Of a stretch of DNA of 64,000 nucleotides, positions 15,910-26,026 are shown one piece after another. Under the pieces are notes generated by a model. That model did no database searches, had not been told where the DNA came from, and worked only from the letters and a program-made list of their open reading frames with translations. The stretch spans positions 1 to 64,000 of the forward strand of contig CALUZO010000007.1 of assembly GCA_944325305.1 (NCBI GenBank). Reading direction: 5' to 3'. Within the stretch, counting starts at the first letter, position 1; the number at the start of each line of letters is the position of its first letter. Source of the stretch: an uncultured Rikenellaceae bacterium (GTDB taxonomy: Bacteria > Bacteroidota > Bacteroidia > Bacteroidales > Rikenellaceae). A program made the position numbers and the translations under genes.

Positions 15910-18021
15910 ATGGGATCTTATATCGACAATGACATAAAATTCCTTTCGGGGGTAGGGGAGAAAAGGGCTAATCTGCTGAAAAAGGAGCTTGGCATATCGA
16001 CCATGCGCGACTTGTTGTATTATTTTCCGTTCAGGTATATTGACCGCTCGCGCATTTACAAAATTTCCGAGATTACATCCGAGTCGCCGGCATACATACA
16101 GTTGCGTGTAAGGGTCGAGGGATATTCTCGATTTGGCGAGGGAAGACGCAAACGTCTGGTCGCATACGTAGCTGACGGTACGGGTACGGCTGAACTGATA
16201 TGGTTCAGCGGGATAAATTGGATGGAGAAGCGCCTGGAAATTGGACGTGAATACATTGTTTTCGGGAGACCCGGATTTTTCAACAACGAACTGTCGATTG
16301 TGCATCCCGAACTCGAATCGGTAGGGACCGTTAGGACCCGGCCCGGCAGCGGAATGCAGGGCGTTTACAGTACCACCGAGATTCTCTCTTCGAACCAACT
16401 CGGTTCTCGCGGAATATACCATCTTGTCTGCAATCTCTGGGAAGCGGCCGAAAAACACATAACGGAGACTCTGCCCGAGGAAATAATGCTTGCCAATGGC
16501 CTGATCGGGCTGAAAGAGGCACTGCATAATATTCATTTCCCGCAAAATCCGGAGAAGCTCAAACAGGCCGAATATCGGCTGAAATTCGAGGAACTTTTCG
16601 GAATACAGTTAGGAATACTTGTTCAACGCAAAGGCCGTGTCAGCAGTGAAACAGGATTCGTTTTCAGTCGTGTAGGCGAGAAGTTCAACGAATTTTACAA
16701 CGGACACCTGCCTTTCGAACTGACCAAGGCACAGAAGAGAGTAATTAAAGAGATACGTGCCGATACGGTCACGGGACATCAGATGAACCGTTTGCTTCAG
16801 GGCGATGTAGGCAGCGGAAAGACACTCGTCGCGCTTATGAGCATGTTGTTGGCTGTCGACAACGGATATCAGGCCTGTATGATGGCCCCTACCGAAATTC
16901 TCGCCCGCCAACATTATGCTACTATCGTCAAACTGCTTGGCGATATGGACGTCAGAGTCGGGATTATAACCGGCACTACGAAGAAAAGAGAACGAGATAT
17001 GCTTCTGGAAGCGCTTTCAGACGGTTCTCTCGATATATTGCTGGGGACGCACGCCCTTATCGAGGACAGGGTGCAGTTCGCCAATCTCGGTTTCGTGGTT
17101 ATAGACGAACAGCATCGTTTCGGTGTGGAGCAGCGCGCACGCCTCTGGACCAAGAACAACCAGCCGCCGCATGTTCTCGTCATGACCGCCACACCTATAC
17201 CGCGCACTCTCGCCATGACGCTCTACGGCGATCTCGACGTCTCCGTGATCGACGAACTTCCGCCGGGTCGCAAACCTGTTAAAACATATCATGTACGCGA
17301 TTCGCAGCGCTTGCGCGTATTCGGATTCATGGCCGAACAAATAGCTGCAGGCCGTCAGATATATGTCGTTTATCCGTTGATTTCCGGTTCGGAAAAGATG
17401 GACTATAAGGATCTTGAAGATGGATTCGACAGCATCAGTCAGCAATTTCCGCTGCCGGAATACAATACGGTTGTGGTTCACGGTCGCCTTAAGCCAGCGC
17501 AGAAAGAGGAAAACATGAACATGTTCAAGGAAGGGAAGGCACATATTATGGTAGCCACTTCCGTTATAGAGGTAGGTGTTGACGTTCCGAATGCCAGCGT
17601 GATGGTTATCGAAAGTGCCGAGCGTTTCGGGTTGTCGCAGCTGCACCAGCTTCGCGGCCGTGTAGGACGCGGTGCAGACCAGGCCTACTGTATACTGATG
17701 AGCGGCGATAAACTCTCGAAAGAGGCGAAAGCCCGTCTCCAGGCGATGGTCGCGACAAACGACGGTTTCGAATTGTCGGAATTGGACCTGAAGTTGCGAG
17801 GGGCAGGCGACATATCCGGCACTCAGCAGAGCGGTTTGGCATTTGAATTGAAAATAGCCAATCTCGGCAAGGACTCCCAGATTGTTGAGACTGCAAGAAC
17901 TGCTGCTCAGTTAGTTATAGACGCTATGGAAAGGTTTGCACCCTCCGACCGTGTGTTGCTCGAAACCATCCGGAACAGATACTCTTACCCAAAAGGTCAG
18001 GATTTCAGTATGATATCATAA
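15910..18021 (+). CDS. recG: ATP-dependent DNA helicase RecG
   Basis: A 703-residue RecG helicase that remodels stalled replication forks and Holliday junctions. The N-terminal wedge/OB region starts with FLSGVGEKRANLLKKELGI. Walker A is QGDVGSGKTLVAL (about 297), motif II DEQH, and motif III MTATPIPRTLAMT. The C-terminal helicase domain has the TRG-type motif QLRGRVGRGADQAYC, and SGTQQSGLAFELKIANL near the end. The length is normal. DUF3108 follows 30 bases downstream, so the two are probably co-transcribed. Confidence 0.97.
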   Translation: MGSYIDNDIKFLSGVGEKRANLLKKELGISTMRDLLYYFPFRYIDRSRIYKISEITSESPAYIQLRVRVEGYSRFGEGRRKRLVAYVADGTGTAELIWFSGINWMEKRLEIGREYIVFGRPGFFNNELSIVHPELESVGTVRTRPGSGMQGVYSTTEILSSNQLGSRGIYHLVCNLWEAAEKHITETLPEEIMLANGLIGLKEALHNIHFPQNPEKLKQAEYRLKFEELFGIQLGILVQRKGRVSSETGFVFSRVGEKFNEFYNGHLPFELTKAQKRVIKEIRADTVTGHQMNRLLQGDVGSGKTLVALMSMLLAVDNGYQACMMAPTEILARQHYATIVKLLGDMDVRVGIITGTTKKRERDMLLEALSDGSLDILLGTHALIEDRVQFANLGFVVIDEQHRFGVEQRARLWTKNNQPPHVLVMTATPIPRTLAMTLYGDLDVSVIDELPPGRKPVKTYHVRDSQRLRVFGFMAEQIAAGRQIYVVYPLISGSEKMDYKDLEDGFDSISQQFPLPEYNTVVVHGRLKPAQKEENMNMFKEGKAHIMVATSVIEVGVDVPNASVMVIESAERFGLSQLHQLRGRVGRGADQAYCILMSGDKLSKEAKARLQAMVATNDGFELSELDLKLRGAGDISGTQQSGLAFELKIANLGKDSQIVETARTAAQLVIDAMERFAPSDRVLLETIRNRYSYPKGQDFSMIS

Positions 18022-18051
18022 TTTTATTTAAAGATTCACCGTTATATCAAC

Positions 18052-18867
18052 ATGAGAAAATACTTAACCGTTTTTGTTTTCATCTTTACATTTGCAATTC
18101 TCGGCGCATGGCCGGTTGCCAAGGAGGCTCCGTTCAAGGATGGGGAGGAGTTGGTCTATGACGTGAGTTACAAGGCCGCACTCATACCCAACACCGTGGT
18201 GGCCGAAGTGAAAATGAAGGTGCGACAGATAGACGAACCCCAGCCTGAATATTACGTGTGGGCTAATGCGGCGGTGATGTCGCATTTCAGGTGGTTCTTC
18301 GACATGAGCGATACCTATGAAATATGGCTCGACAAAGAGACACTCCTGCCGTTGCGCTTTGCAAACGATATAAAGGAGGGTAAATACACGTATAAAAGCC
18401 ACTATCGCTACGACTGGGATTCGATGCTTGTGCACACGGTGGCAAGCAGACCTAAATGGGAAAAGGACCGTATCGAAAAGTACGAACTGACCCGCTCGAG
18501 CATGGACCCGCTTTCGACATTTTTCAATCTCAGAGGAGAGGACATAGATGATTTCGAGATTAACAAGGAGATGCCGTTGGAGCTTGTTTTTGCCAACAAA
18601 ATAAGACATATAAAGTTTCGTTTCCTTGGCAGGGAGGTGATGAATATAAAAAAGATCGGGAAATTCAATACAATCAAATTCGCCTGCCAGCTTGCCAACG
18701 ACGACGGCCAGAGTTTCGAAGATGGTTCGGAGTTTTTTGTCTGGCTGACCGACGATCAGAATAAGATACCGCTCTACCTCGAATCGCCGATAAGGGTGGG
18801 AAGCGTCAAGGCTACGATATCGAAAATGAAAAATCTTAAGTATCCATTAATTAGTAAAATCGAATAA
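18052..18867 (+). CDS. DUF3108 exported protein
   Basis: A 271-residue protein with an N-terminal signal peptide or anchor (residues 1-20). The body matches DUF3108, a beta-barrel-like envelope family: FKDGEELVYDVSYKAALIPN at 26-45, followed by repeated strands with WFFDMSDTYEIWLDKETLLP. The family is conserved in Bacteroidetes, presumably periplasmic, and has no established biochemical role. It follows recG closely. A new promoter starts before the next gene. Confidence 0.85.
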   Translation: MRKYLTVFVFIFTFAILGAWPVAKEAPFKDGEELVYDVSYKAALIPNTVVAEVKMKVRQIDEPQPEYYVWANAAVMSHFRWFFDMSDTYEIWLDKETLLPLRFANDIKEGKYTYKSHYRYDWDSMLVHTVASRPKWEKDRIEKYELTRSSMDPLSTFFNLRGEDIDDFEINKEMPLELVFANKIRHIKFRFLGREVMNIKKIGKFNTIKFACQLANDDGQSFEDGSEFFVWLTDDQNKIPLYLESPIRVGSVKATISKMKNLKYPLISKIE

Positions 18868-18893
18868 ACGCTGTCGGAGTCGGTGAAAAATGC

Positions 18894-18901
18894 TATCTTT
18901 G
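18894..18901 (+). promoter_or_regulatory. -7 element TATCTTTG before the coiled-coil gene
   Basis: An exact TAnnTTTG match 22 bases upstream of ATG 18924, giving a short leader. Confidence 0.65.
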
Positions 18902-18923
18902 CAGCGTTAAACCCAACCTTGTT

Positions 18924-19823
18924 ATGGAAGAGATAAATTACGGGTATGAGGACCAGCAACCCTCGGAAAACAGATCGGCAAAAGGTTATAAGATAATAAT
19001 CATCGTTCTTGCGGTTATACTTGTGGCCGTATCGGGTATGTTCATGAAACAGACCAACGACCTCAAGCAGGCGTATGCCATCGAACGGGCGCAACTTACC
19101 AATGAGATTTCGACACTCGTCGGGCAATACGACAGCCTCAGGGTCGAAAACGATACGCTCGCTTACAACATGAATCTGGAACGCAACCGCGCGGATTCGC
19201 TTCTTCAGAAACTTTCTGAAGAACGCACCCTTAACAGAGCCAAGATACGGCAATATGAAAAGGAACTCGGTACGCTGCGTACGGTTATGCGCAGTTATGT
19301 TCATCAGATAGACTCGCTCAGTACCATAAACAAGGGCCTTGTCGCAGAAAATACCTCCATGCGCACACAGGTGGCTACTCAGCGGCGACGCGCCGACATT
19401 GCCGAGGAACGCGCTCAGGAACAGGAGATAAAACTGCGCCAGGGAGCAGTCATCAAGGCTCGGGACATCAGTCTCGTTGCGCTCAGCAGAAACGACAGGG
19501 TCGTTGAACGTGCATCGCGTGCTGTAAGGCTGAGGGTGGATTTGGTGCTTTCCGGCAATGCTCTCGCAAGACCGGGTGAAAGACCGGTGTACGTGCGTAT
19601 AACAGGCCCCGACGGATATATCATGACCGATGATGTCAATAAGGTATTCGATTACGAAGGCGAAATGAGGACTTATTCCGCTTCGCGCGACGTCGATTAC
19701 CAACTCGAAGATCTGCCTGTCGGCATACTGTATAACGGAGGCGGCATAACCGAAGGCAAATATCTTGTCGAAGTCTATATGGACGGCCATCTTGTCGGAA
19801 GCAGCGAAGTGTTCCTGAGATAA
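18924..19823 (+). CDS. Coiled-coil inner-membrane protein, conserved in Bacteroidetes
   Basis: A 299-residue protein with a short cytoplasmic tail, one membrane helix at about 24-44 (KIIIIVLAVILVAVSGMFMK) and a long periplasmic coiled coil at about 45-175 with heptad-like Leu/Ile spacing. The C-terminal beta domain of about 110 residues contains RITGPDGYIMTDDVN and KYLVEVYMDGHLVGSSEVFL. The plan suggests a scaffold spanning part of the periplasm. No enzymatic motif is seen, and no specific name is justified. It has its own promoter; ispG follows after 106 bases. Confidence 0.75.
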   Translation: MEEINYGYEDQQPSENRSAKGYKIIIIVLAVILVAVSGMFMKQTNDLKQAYAIERAQLTNEISTLVGQYDSLRVENDTLAYNMNLERNRADSLLQKLSEERTLNRAKIRQYEKELGTLRTVMRSYVHQIDSLSTINKGLVAENTSMRTQVATQRRRADIAEERAQEQEIKLRQGAVIKARDISLVALSRNDRVVERASRAVRLRVDLVLSGNALARPGERPVYVRITGPDGYIMTDDVNKVFDYEGEMRTYSASRDVDYQLEDLPVGILYNGGGITEGKYLVEVYMDGHLVGSSEVFLR

Positions 19824-19929
19824 TGAACGCTGTCCCGGGGAGCTTCCACGGTGTATGGCGTAATAGATTCAGGTACTTCGGCTATAGTACTGGGAAACAC
19901 GAAATCTTTTTCTTTTAACCGTTATCATC

Positions 19930-21546
19930 ATGGCTGCGAAGGAACTGTTTTGCCGCTCGTTGACATCTTTCACACGCATACCTGCTCGGAAAGTGCGCAT
20001 AGCCGATGTCGTTATAGGGGGCGGTGAACCCATCGCTGTCCAGTCCATGACCAATACCGATACGAACGACACGGAGGCTTGTGTCGCTCAGATCGGACGC
20101 ATTCATGCTGCCGGATGCGATATAGTGCGACTCACGGCGCAGGGGAAACGCGAAGCTGCAAATCTGGAAAACATTGCCGATGGGGCAAGAGCCTCAGGAT
20201 TAGGACATGTGGCTCTCGTTGCCGACATTCATTTCACACCCGATGCCGCTCTGGTTGCGGCACGATATGTAGATAAGGTCAGAATCAATCCGGGAAATTA
20301 CGATATTGCGCGACTGCCTGAACTGCTCGCCGTGTGTCGGCAGCGAGGAATACCGATAAGGGTGGGGGTGAATCACGGATCGCTGTCTGCGCGAATGGTC
20401 GAGAAATACGGGGACACACCTATGGGAATGGTCGAATCGGCCATGGAATTCCTGCGCGAATGCAGACGGCATGATTTTTACGATGTCGTGGTCTCGATGA
20501 AGTCGAGCAACGTTCGTGTAATGGTTCATGCTTACCGTCTTCTGGTGTCGGCCATGATGGCGGAGGGAATGGACTTCCCGTTGCATTTGGGAATAACGGA
20601 AGCCGGGGACGGTGCCGAGGGACGCATCCGTTCTGCAGTCGGAATAGGCGCATTGCTTGCCGACGGAATCGGCGATACGGTACGCGTATCCCTGACGGAG
20701 CCGCCCGAAAACGAAATCCCCGTCGCACGGGCAATAATATCCTATTTCGAGAATCGGGAACATAGCGGGAAAGTCGGCGACATAAACGATATCTCTCTCT
20801 ATTCTCCTTATGAATATAAGCGCCGCCGGACGGTGGCCGAGGGAAATGTAGGTGCCAACCATCCACCGGTTTTGTACGGCGAACTCGACGATGAGGCCCG
20901 TAAGGCGTTGGAAGCTGGACGAATCGTTCTGCTCGAATCGCAAACGGATAATGCTCCGGCCGAGTGGCGTGCAGCTGTTCTGAATATGGCGTCTCGGGGA
21001 GATGACCGCCCTGTAATCCTGCACAAGAGATATAACGAAGAGTCGATGGACACGCTGCGCATCAAAGCGGCCTGCGACTTCGGCATGGCGTTTATCGACG
21101 GTCTCGCCGACGGCATATGGATCGAAAACGAATATCCCGAAGTGACTCCGGACAGCCATCCGGCAGCGGAAACCGAAATCACTCCGAAACTTATAGGCGA
21201 GTTGGCCCTCTCGATTTTGCAAGCCGCCCGTGTCCGTATGACCAGGACCGAGTATATAGCTTGTCCGGGATGCGGACGCACGCTGTTCGATCTGCAAAGC
21301 ACTCTTGCCGCAGTGCGGGCCGAAACTTCACACCTTACCCATTTGAAGATAGCCGTAATGGGTTGCATTGTCAACGGTCCTGGCGAGATGGCCGATGCCG
21401 ACTATGGATACGTAGGTGCTGGCAGAGGGCTTGTGACCCTTTACAAAGGCAAGGAGATCATGCGCCGTTCCATTCCTCAGTCCGAGGCCGTACCGGCACT
21501 CGTCGAACTTATAAGGTCGTGCGGCGACTGGAAAGACCCTGCCTGA
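19930..21546 (+). CDS. ispG: 4-hydroxy-3-methylbut-2-en-1-yl diphosphate synthase
   Basis: A 538-residue IspG (GcpE), the penultimate enzyme of the MEP isoprenoid pathway, converting MEcPP to HMBPP with a [4Fe-4S] cluster. The N-terminal TIM-barrel carries IAVQSMTNTDTNDTEACVAQ (about 38-57) and VADIHFTPDAALVAARYVDKVRINPGN. The C-terminal reductase domain has CPGCGRTLFDL and MGCIVNGPGEMADADYGY, which supply the three cluster cysteines. Between them lies the extra domain of the long Bacteroidetes/Chlamydia/plant type, explaining a length greater than E. coli's 372. Its stop overlaps the start of wbqC, so the two are translationally coupled. Confidence 0.96.
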   Translation: MAAKELFCRSLTSFTRIPARKVRIADVVIGGGEPIAVQSMTNTDTNDTEACVAQIGRIHAAGCDIVRLTAQGKREAANLENIADGARASGLGHVALVADIHFTPDAALVAARYVDKVRINPGNYDIARLPELLAVCRQRGIPIRVGVNHGSLSARMVEKYGDTPMGMVESAMEFLRECRRHDFYDVVVSMKSSNVRVMVHAYRLLVSAMMAEGMDFPLHLGITEAGDGAEGRIRSAVGIGALLADGIGDTVRVSLTEPPENEIPVARAIISYFENREHSGKVGDINDISLYSPYEYKRRRTVAEGNVGANHPPVLYGELDDEARKALEAGRIVLLESQTDNAPAEWRAAVLNMASRGDDRPVILHKRYNEESMDTLRIKAACDFGMAFIDGLADGIWIENEYPEVTPDSHPAAETEITPKLIGELALSILQAARVRMTRTEYIACPGCGRTLFDLQSTLAAVRAETSHLTHLKIAVMGCIVNGPGEMADADYGYVGAGRGLVTLYKGKEIMRRSIPQSEAVPALVELIRSCGDWKDPA

Positions 21547-22223
21547 TGGAAATACTCTCCCTGACATACCTCGGCAATATACAATGGTTTTCTAAACTGT
21601 GCAGTTCGGAATGCATAATAGATGTACACGAACATTACGTGAAGCAGAGTTACCGTAACCGATGCGATATTCTCACTGCCAACGGCCCTGTCGCTCTTAC
21701 GGTAAATACCGTCAAAACGAGTAATTGGCCCAAATCGGCCGTAAAAGATATCAGAATAGATTATTCGAAAAGATGGCAGCATCTGCACTGGCGGTCGATG
21801 GTGTCGTCTTATCGCAACTCACCCTATTTCGACCACTACGCGCCGGAACTCGAACCTTTCTATACGAAAAGGTTCGAGTTCCTTGCCGATTTCAATATCG
21901 GCTTGCTCGAAACCGTGCTCCGTCTTCTTGGGTGCGAGGTGCGTCTCAGATTCTCCGAAGAGTATGTTGAACCCGTCACATCATCCACGGAGCCTGAACC
22001 GACATCTATACATAAATCTCGGGAAAATATCGTCAGCGATTGGCGCGACGCCATTTCACCAAAGCCCCGCCTCGCAAGACCGGACCCTTCATTCGTCCCT
22101 GAACCCTATTGGCAGGTGTTTTCGGATCGGGTCGGTTTTGTGCCGAATATGTCCGTGATAGATCTTTTGTTTTGCGAGGGTCCCCAGTCTTTAGACATAA
22201 TACGAGATTCGATCGTAAGGTAG
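21546..22223 (+). CDS. WbqC-like family protein
   Basis: A 225-residue WbqC-like protein. The N-terminus MEILSLTYLGNIQWFSKL and the block HYVKQSYRNRCDILTANG are family hallmarks, followed by DIRIDYSKRWQHLHWRSMVSSYRNSPYF. Family members occur in surface-polysaccharide loci and in Bacteroidetes cores; the reaction is unproven. I start at ATG 21546, whose A is the last base of the ispG TGA. The frame is open further upstream inside ispG, but that extension is an artefact. It is the last gene of the ispG unit, followed by a terminator at about 22371. Confidence 0.85.
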   Translation: MEILSLTYLGNIQWFSKLCSSECIIDVHEHYVKQSYRNRCDILTANGPVALTVNTVKTSNWPKSAVKDIRIDYSKRWQHLHWRSMVSSYRNSPYFDHYAPELEPFYTKRFEFLADFNIGLLETVLRLLGCEVRLRFSEEYVEPVTSSTEPEPTSIHKSRENIVSDWRDAISPKPRLARPDPSFVPEPYWQVFSDRVGFVPNMSVIDLLFCEGPQSLDIIRDSIVR

Positions 22224-22370
22224 ATATCGAAGATTCTGGTGTGGTATTTCGGCCATTCGGTCGGGTTTTTACGGTTCACAGACATTATGCAACATCTCCA
22301 TGTCGTCGATTGTTTAATTGATAGATATCTGGCCGTACATGTTTTATATGTATGATATATGTGTATGCGA

Positions 22371-22402
22371 AAACAGCCCGCGAAAAACGGGCTGTTTTTT
22401 TT
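22371..22402. terminator. Bidirectional terminator between wbqC-like and purM genes
   Basis: A perfect 10-bp stem (22371-22380 with 22388-22397) is followed by T on the plus strand and preceded by A, so it can work both ways between convergent genes. Confidence 0.85.
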
Positions 22403-22458
22403 GATGGACTATTGCTGTCCGTGCGGTTTGATGCCTCGGACTGAGGTTATGAAACCGC

Positions 22459-23637
22459 CTATTTCGAATAATTGAAAGTGTTGCCGTTATGTGTGATGGT
22501 CAGTCCCGCACCCTTGCCTTCTTCGACACGGCCTACGATCCGGGCGGGAATACCGAAACTTTCGGATATAGCCATTATCTCTTCGGCTGCTTCCGGAGCT
22601 ACGTACAGTTCCATACGGTGTCCCATGTTGAACACTTTGTACATCTCCTGCCATGGAGTACCGCTTTGTTCCTGTATTGTCTTGAACAGTATCGGGGTTT
22701 CGAACAGGTTGTCTTTGATAATATGTACATCTTCGACAAAATGCAACACCTTGGTCTGCCCGCCACCAGAACAGTGTACCATGCCCTTGATGCCTTTACG
22801 GGCCTGGCGAAGAACCTCGGCTATGACCGGTGCGTATGTACGGGTGGGGGATAATACGAGTTGTCCCATGGTCATCCCTTCGTGTCCGGGTACGGGATCC
22901 GTCAGCTTGTACCCTCCCGTGTAGACCACGTCTTCGGGTATGCCGCTGTCATAGCTTTCCGGGTATTTCTCGGCCAGGTATTTGGCGAACATGTCGTGTC
23001 GAGCCGAGGTAAGTCCGTTGCTGCCCATGCCGCCGTTATAACGGTCTTCGTATTTCGATTGGCCGAACGAGGCCAGACCGACAATGACGCATCCGGGCTT
23101 GATGGTATCGTTGCTCAAAACGTCGGCCCGTTTCATTCTTGCCGTCACCGTGCTGTCTACGATGATCGTGCGTACGAGGTCGCCGACATCTGCGGTTTCG
23201 CCCCCCGTGGAGTAGATTCCCACTCCCATATCTCGGAGTTGTTGCAGAATCTCTTCGGTGCCGTTGATAATGGCCGAGATAATCTCTCCGGGAATCAGTC
23301 GTTTGTTGCGGCCGATCGTTGACGAAAGCAGTATGTTGTCAACCGCGCCTACGCATATGAGGTCGTCGGTATTCATTACTATGGCGTCTTGTGCGATGCC
23401 TTTCCATACGGACATGTCGCCGGTTTCGCGCCAGTACATGTATGCCAGCGAAGATTTTGTTCCGGCACCGTCTGCGTGCATGACCACGCAACTTTCCGGA
23501 TCGCCCCCTAGCATGTCGGGAATTATTTTACAGAAGGCTTTGGGAAAGATTCCCTTGTCTACGTTCTTTATCGCGTTGTGTACATCCTCTTTATCGGAAG
23601 AAACACCTCGACGTGCGTATCTTGATGTTGTATCCAT
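22459..23637 (-). CDS. purM: Phosphoribosylformylglycinamidine cyclo-ligase (AIR synthase)
   Basis: A 392-residue PurM-superfamily enzyme that closes FGAM to 5-aminoimidazole ribonucleotide with ATP in purine synthesis. Visible are VVMHADGAGTKSSLAYMYW near 45, DAIVMNTDDLICVGA near 80, and the family block YSTGGETADVGDLVRTIIVD (cf. GGETAEMP). The C-terminal AIRS domain has MVHCSGGGQTKVLHF. It belongs to the longer Bacteroidetes subgroup and differs from E. coli PurM, so AIR-synthase-related is the conservative name. The frame is open to 23712, but the start is ATG 23637 because a full promoter (TTTG, 20 bases, TATATTTG) lies inside the extension. Confidence 0.88.
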   Translation of the reverse strand: MDTTSRYARRGVSSDKEDVHNAIKNVDKGIFPKAFCKIIPDMLGGDPESCVVMHADGAGTKSSLAYMYWRETGDMSVWKGIAQDAIVMNTDDLICVGAVDNILLSSTIGRNKRLIPGEIISAIINGTEEILQQLRDMGVGIYSTGGETADVGDLVRTIIVDSTVTARMKRADVLSNDTIKPGCVIVGLASFGQSKYEDRYNGGMGSNGLTSARHDMFAKYLAEKYPESYDSGIPEDVVYTGGYKLTDPVPGHEGMTMGQLVLSPTRTYAPVIAEVLRQARKGIKGMVHCSGGGQTKVLHFVEDVHIIKDNLFETPILFKTIQEQSGTPWQEMYKVFNMGHRMELYVAPEAAEEIMAISESFGIPARIVGRVEEGKGAGLTITHNGNTFNYSK

Positions 23638-23659
23638 ACGGTTGGGTTTGAATGGAGTG

Positions 23660-23691
23660 CAAATATAGCAAAAGGCGAGCGCAGGGGCAAA
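23660..23691 (-). promoter_or_regulatory. purM promoter with TTTG and TATATTTG
   Basis: On the minus strand, TTTG (23691-23688), a 20-base spacer and TATATTTG (23667-23660) match the Bacteroidetes consensus. The element ends 22 bases before ATG 23637. Confidence 0.8.
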
Positions 23692-24068
23692 TGAAAAACA
23701 AATGGTTTTCATAGGACTCGCCTGGCCGCATACTATCTTTCACAAAGATAATGAAGCAGGATGTAATACTGCAAATGTGCCTACAAAGATTGTCCGTTTT
23801 TTGATGCGGAATGTTGCGTGCAATGAAGCGGGGCCCATGCGATACACTTGGATTGTACAATCGCAGACAATCTCCGATGAAGATTTGTCCATTTGCGGAG
23901 CGGATAGGAACAAGTGTCGGAATGGAAAAATACTTTGATGCCGAAACTCTTTGGTCAAGTAAATGGCATTGTGATATTTTTTGGGTATTTTTGTAAAATA
24001 GGTGGGATTTTTTAGGGTGAAAAAAGTTCGCATGTCGCCTTGTCGATCTACTATCCCTATGGAATGTT

Positions 24069-25634
24069 ATGAAAATCAAAGAGAAAAGCAACGTCCAACC
24101 AGAAAAACGCGAATCGGTTTTTGATCTTATCAAAAGCATGACCAAAGCCGAGAAACGTAGTTTTAAACTTTACGCTACCCGTTTGGCCGGAAACCAGGAG
24201 GCAAAATTCCTCTCTCTTTTCGACTATCTCGATTCGGTAGACGAATATGACGAGGTAAAAGTGTTGCAGAAATGCCCGGTCAAGAAGGAACAGCTTCCAA
24301 ATATGAAGGCGCATCTGTACAGACAGTTGCTCGTCAGTATGCGCTTGCTCGGCGTTCAGCATTCGAATGCCATGCAGCTTCGCGAGCAGCTCGATTTTGC
24401 CAGGATACTGTATGACAAGGGCCTGTATAAACAGAGCGACAAAATGCTCGAAAAGGTGATCGATCAGGCCTTCGCACTTGAAGAACATACGATAGCCATA
24501 GATGCCGTGCATTTCCAGTCAAAGATTGATACGCTCAACGTGGCTCGCGATATGACCAGTACGAGCGATAACGCAAGTCGCCAGGTAATAGGACTTGCAA
24601 AAGACATCTTGACTGCCAGCGAACTTTCGAACCTCTCCACGCGCGTTTATTCGCTTTATCAAAAACTCGGTTATGCCCGCTCGCAGAAAGACCTTGATCT
24701 GATAGTACTTTATTTCAAGCCTAAATTGGAATCGTATGACGAGAAAACTTTGTCATTTTTGGGCAAATCGCATTACTATCAGGCATGGGCATGGTACTAT
24801 TATATACAGCATGACTTCGTCACGAGCTATCGTTACAGCCGCAAGTGGCTGGAACTGTTCGACAGTAAGCCAAATATGAAACGGGTCATGTATGACGACT
24901 ACATGAAAGGGGCGGCACAGATACTGGAGGCTCTATATCTGATGCGTAAATATCGCCATTTCGCCGAACATCTCTCTCATTTCGAGAATGAGTTCGTGGC
25001 CTTGGCATCTCTGAACCCTAACGCTACGCTTATAGGCAAGCGCCTTCTGTATGTAAATAAAATAAACAAGTGCTTCATCGAGGGTGAATTCAAGCAGGGA
25101 TTGTTGCTCGTACGAGAAATAGAGGCTTTCATCCGCAAGTATTCGCATGAGATGAATGTGCATCACAAAATGCTTATATATTATAAGATAGCATGCCTGT
25201 ATTTCGGTGACGGAAACTATACTAAGTGCATGGAATATCTCTGCCGAATTACCAGCACCAAGGACCCGCAGATCAGACGCGATCTGCAGGTATTCTCACG
25301 GATACTCAACCTCATTGCCTCATACGAAGCTGGGATCGACTATAATCTTGATTATCAAATACGTTCGGTTTATTCGTTTCTTGTCAAAAGCAACGATATG
25401 GGCGAGGTGCAGAAAGAGATGCTCTCTTTCCTCAAGAAACTCAATACTATTTACGCAGAAGATGTGAAAACGGAACTGAAAGTCCTGTACAACCGTCTCA
25501 AACCTTATGAAAACCGTACTTTCGAGCGCAGGGCTTTCTACTATCTCGACATATTGTCTTGGCTCGAAAGCAAGATAACCGGTAAGAGCGTAGGCGAAAT
25601 AGTACGTCGTAAATTCAAGGAACTGAGTGCTTAA
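24069..25634 (+). CDS. Conserved helical cytoplasmic protein of unknown function
   Basis: A 521-residue soluble protein without signal peptide or membrane helices. The N-terminal region has a conserved-looking block, DLIKSMTKAEKRSFKLYATR (residues 19-38). The rest is almost entirely alpha-helical, with repeating Tyr/Leu/Ala patterns (for example FLGKSHYYQAWAWYYYIQHD) that suggest TPR-like superhelical repeats for protein binding. I have no functional name; similar proteins occur in many Bacteroidetes. It is monocistronic, divergent from purM across 431 bases. Confidence 0.75.
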   Translation: MKIKEKSNVQPEKRESVFDLIKSMTKAEKRSFKLYATRLAGNQEAKFLSLFDYLDSVDEYDEVKVLQKCPVKKEQLPNMKAHLYRQLLVSMRLLGVQHSNAMQLREQLDFARILYDKGLYKQSDKMLEKVIDQAFALEEHTIAIDAVHFQSKIDTLNVARDMTSTSDNASRQVIGLAKDILTASELSNLSTRVYSLYQKLGYARSQKDLDLIVLYFKPKLESYDEKTLSFLGKSHYYQAWAWYYYIQHDFVTSYRYSRKWLELFDSKPNMKRVMYDDYMKGAAQILEALYLMRKYRHFAEHLSHFENEFVALASLNPNATLIGKRLLYVNKINKCFIEGEFKQGLLLVREIEAFIRKYSHEMNVHHKMLIYYKIACLYFGDGNYTKCMEYLCRITSTKDPQIRRDLQVFSRILNLIASYEAGIDYNLDYQIRSVYSFLVKSNDMGEVQKEMLSFLKKLNTIYAEDVKTELKVLYNRLKPYENRTFERRAFYYLDILSWLESKITGKSVGEIVRRKFKELSA

Positions 25635-25936
25635 CAAAGATGGTTCTTGATTTCGCTCTCGGGAGCGCTCCTCTATGTCTGCTGGGAGTCTCTGATCGTT
25701 TTTTTGCTTCTTTATGGCTTGTGATTTGCAATGCAGATTATGATACTGCCAGTATGGCCAAGCAGATTTGTTAAAAATAAATCATAAAAAAAATTTATAT
25801 TAATAATTTTTACAATTATTTCCCGTTGCGGTTTTAATCCGTAATTCGATCATGTGATATGGCGAAAATTGTGAATCAAATAGGTTGTTGAGATTTCAAC
25901 ACATGCGCTTTTATAAACATAAATGCATTCGCATGA

Positions 25937-25968
25937 TTTGGCGGAACCCTCTGAAAATGCTATATTTG
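25937..25968 (+). promoter_or_regulatory. gdhA promoter with TTTG and TATATTTG
   Basis: TTTG (25937-25940), a 20-base spacer and TATATTTG (25961-25968), an excellent Bacteroidetes promoter, giving a leader of about 50 bases. The rest of the 391-base gap from 25635 is AT-rich, with no gene seen. Confidence 0.85.
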
Positions 25969-26026
25969 CATCCACTTCATGGGAGTGTTAACAGAATCAC
26001 AATAACTCACATTATATCAGAAAATT

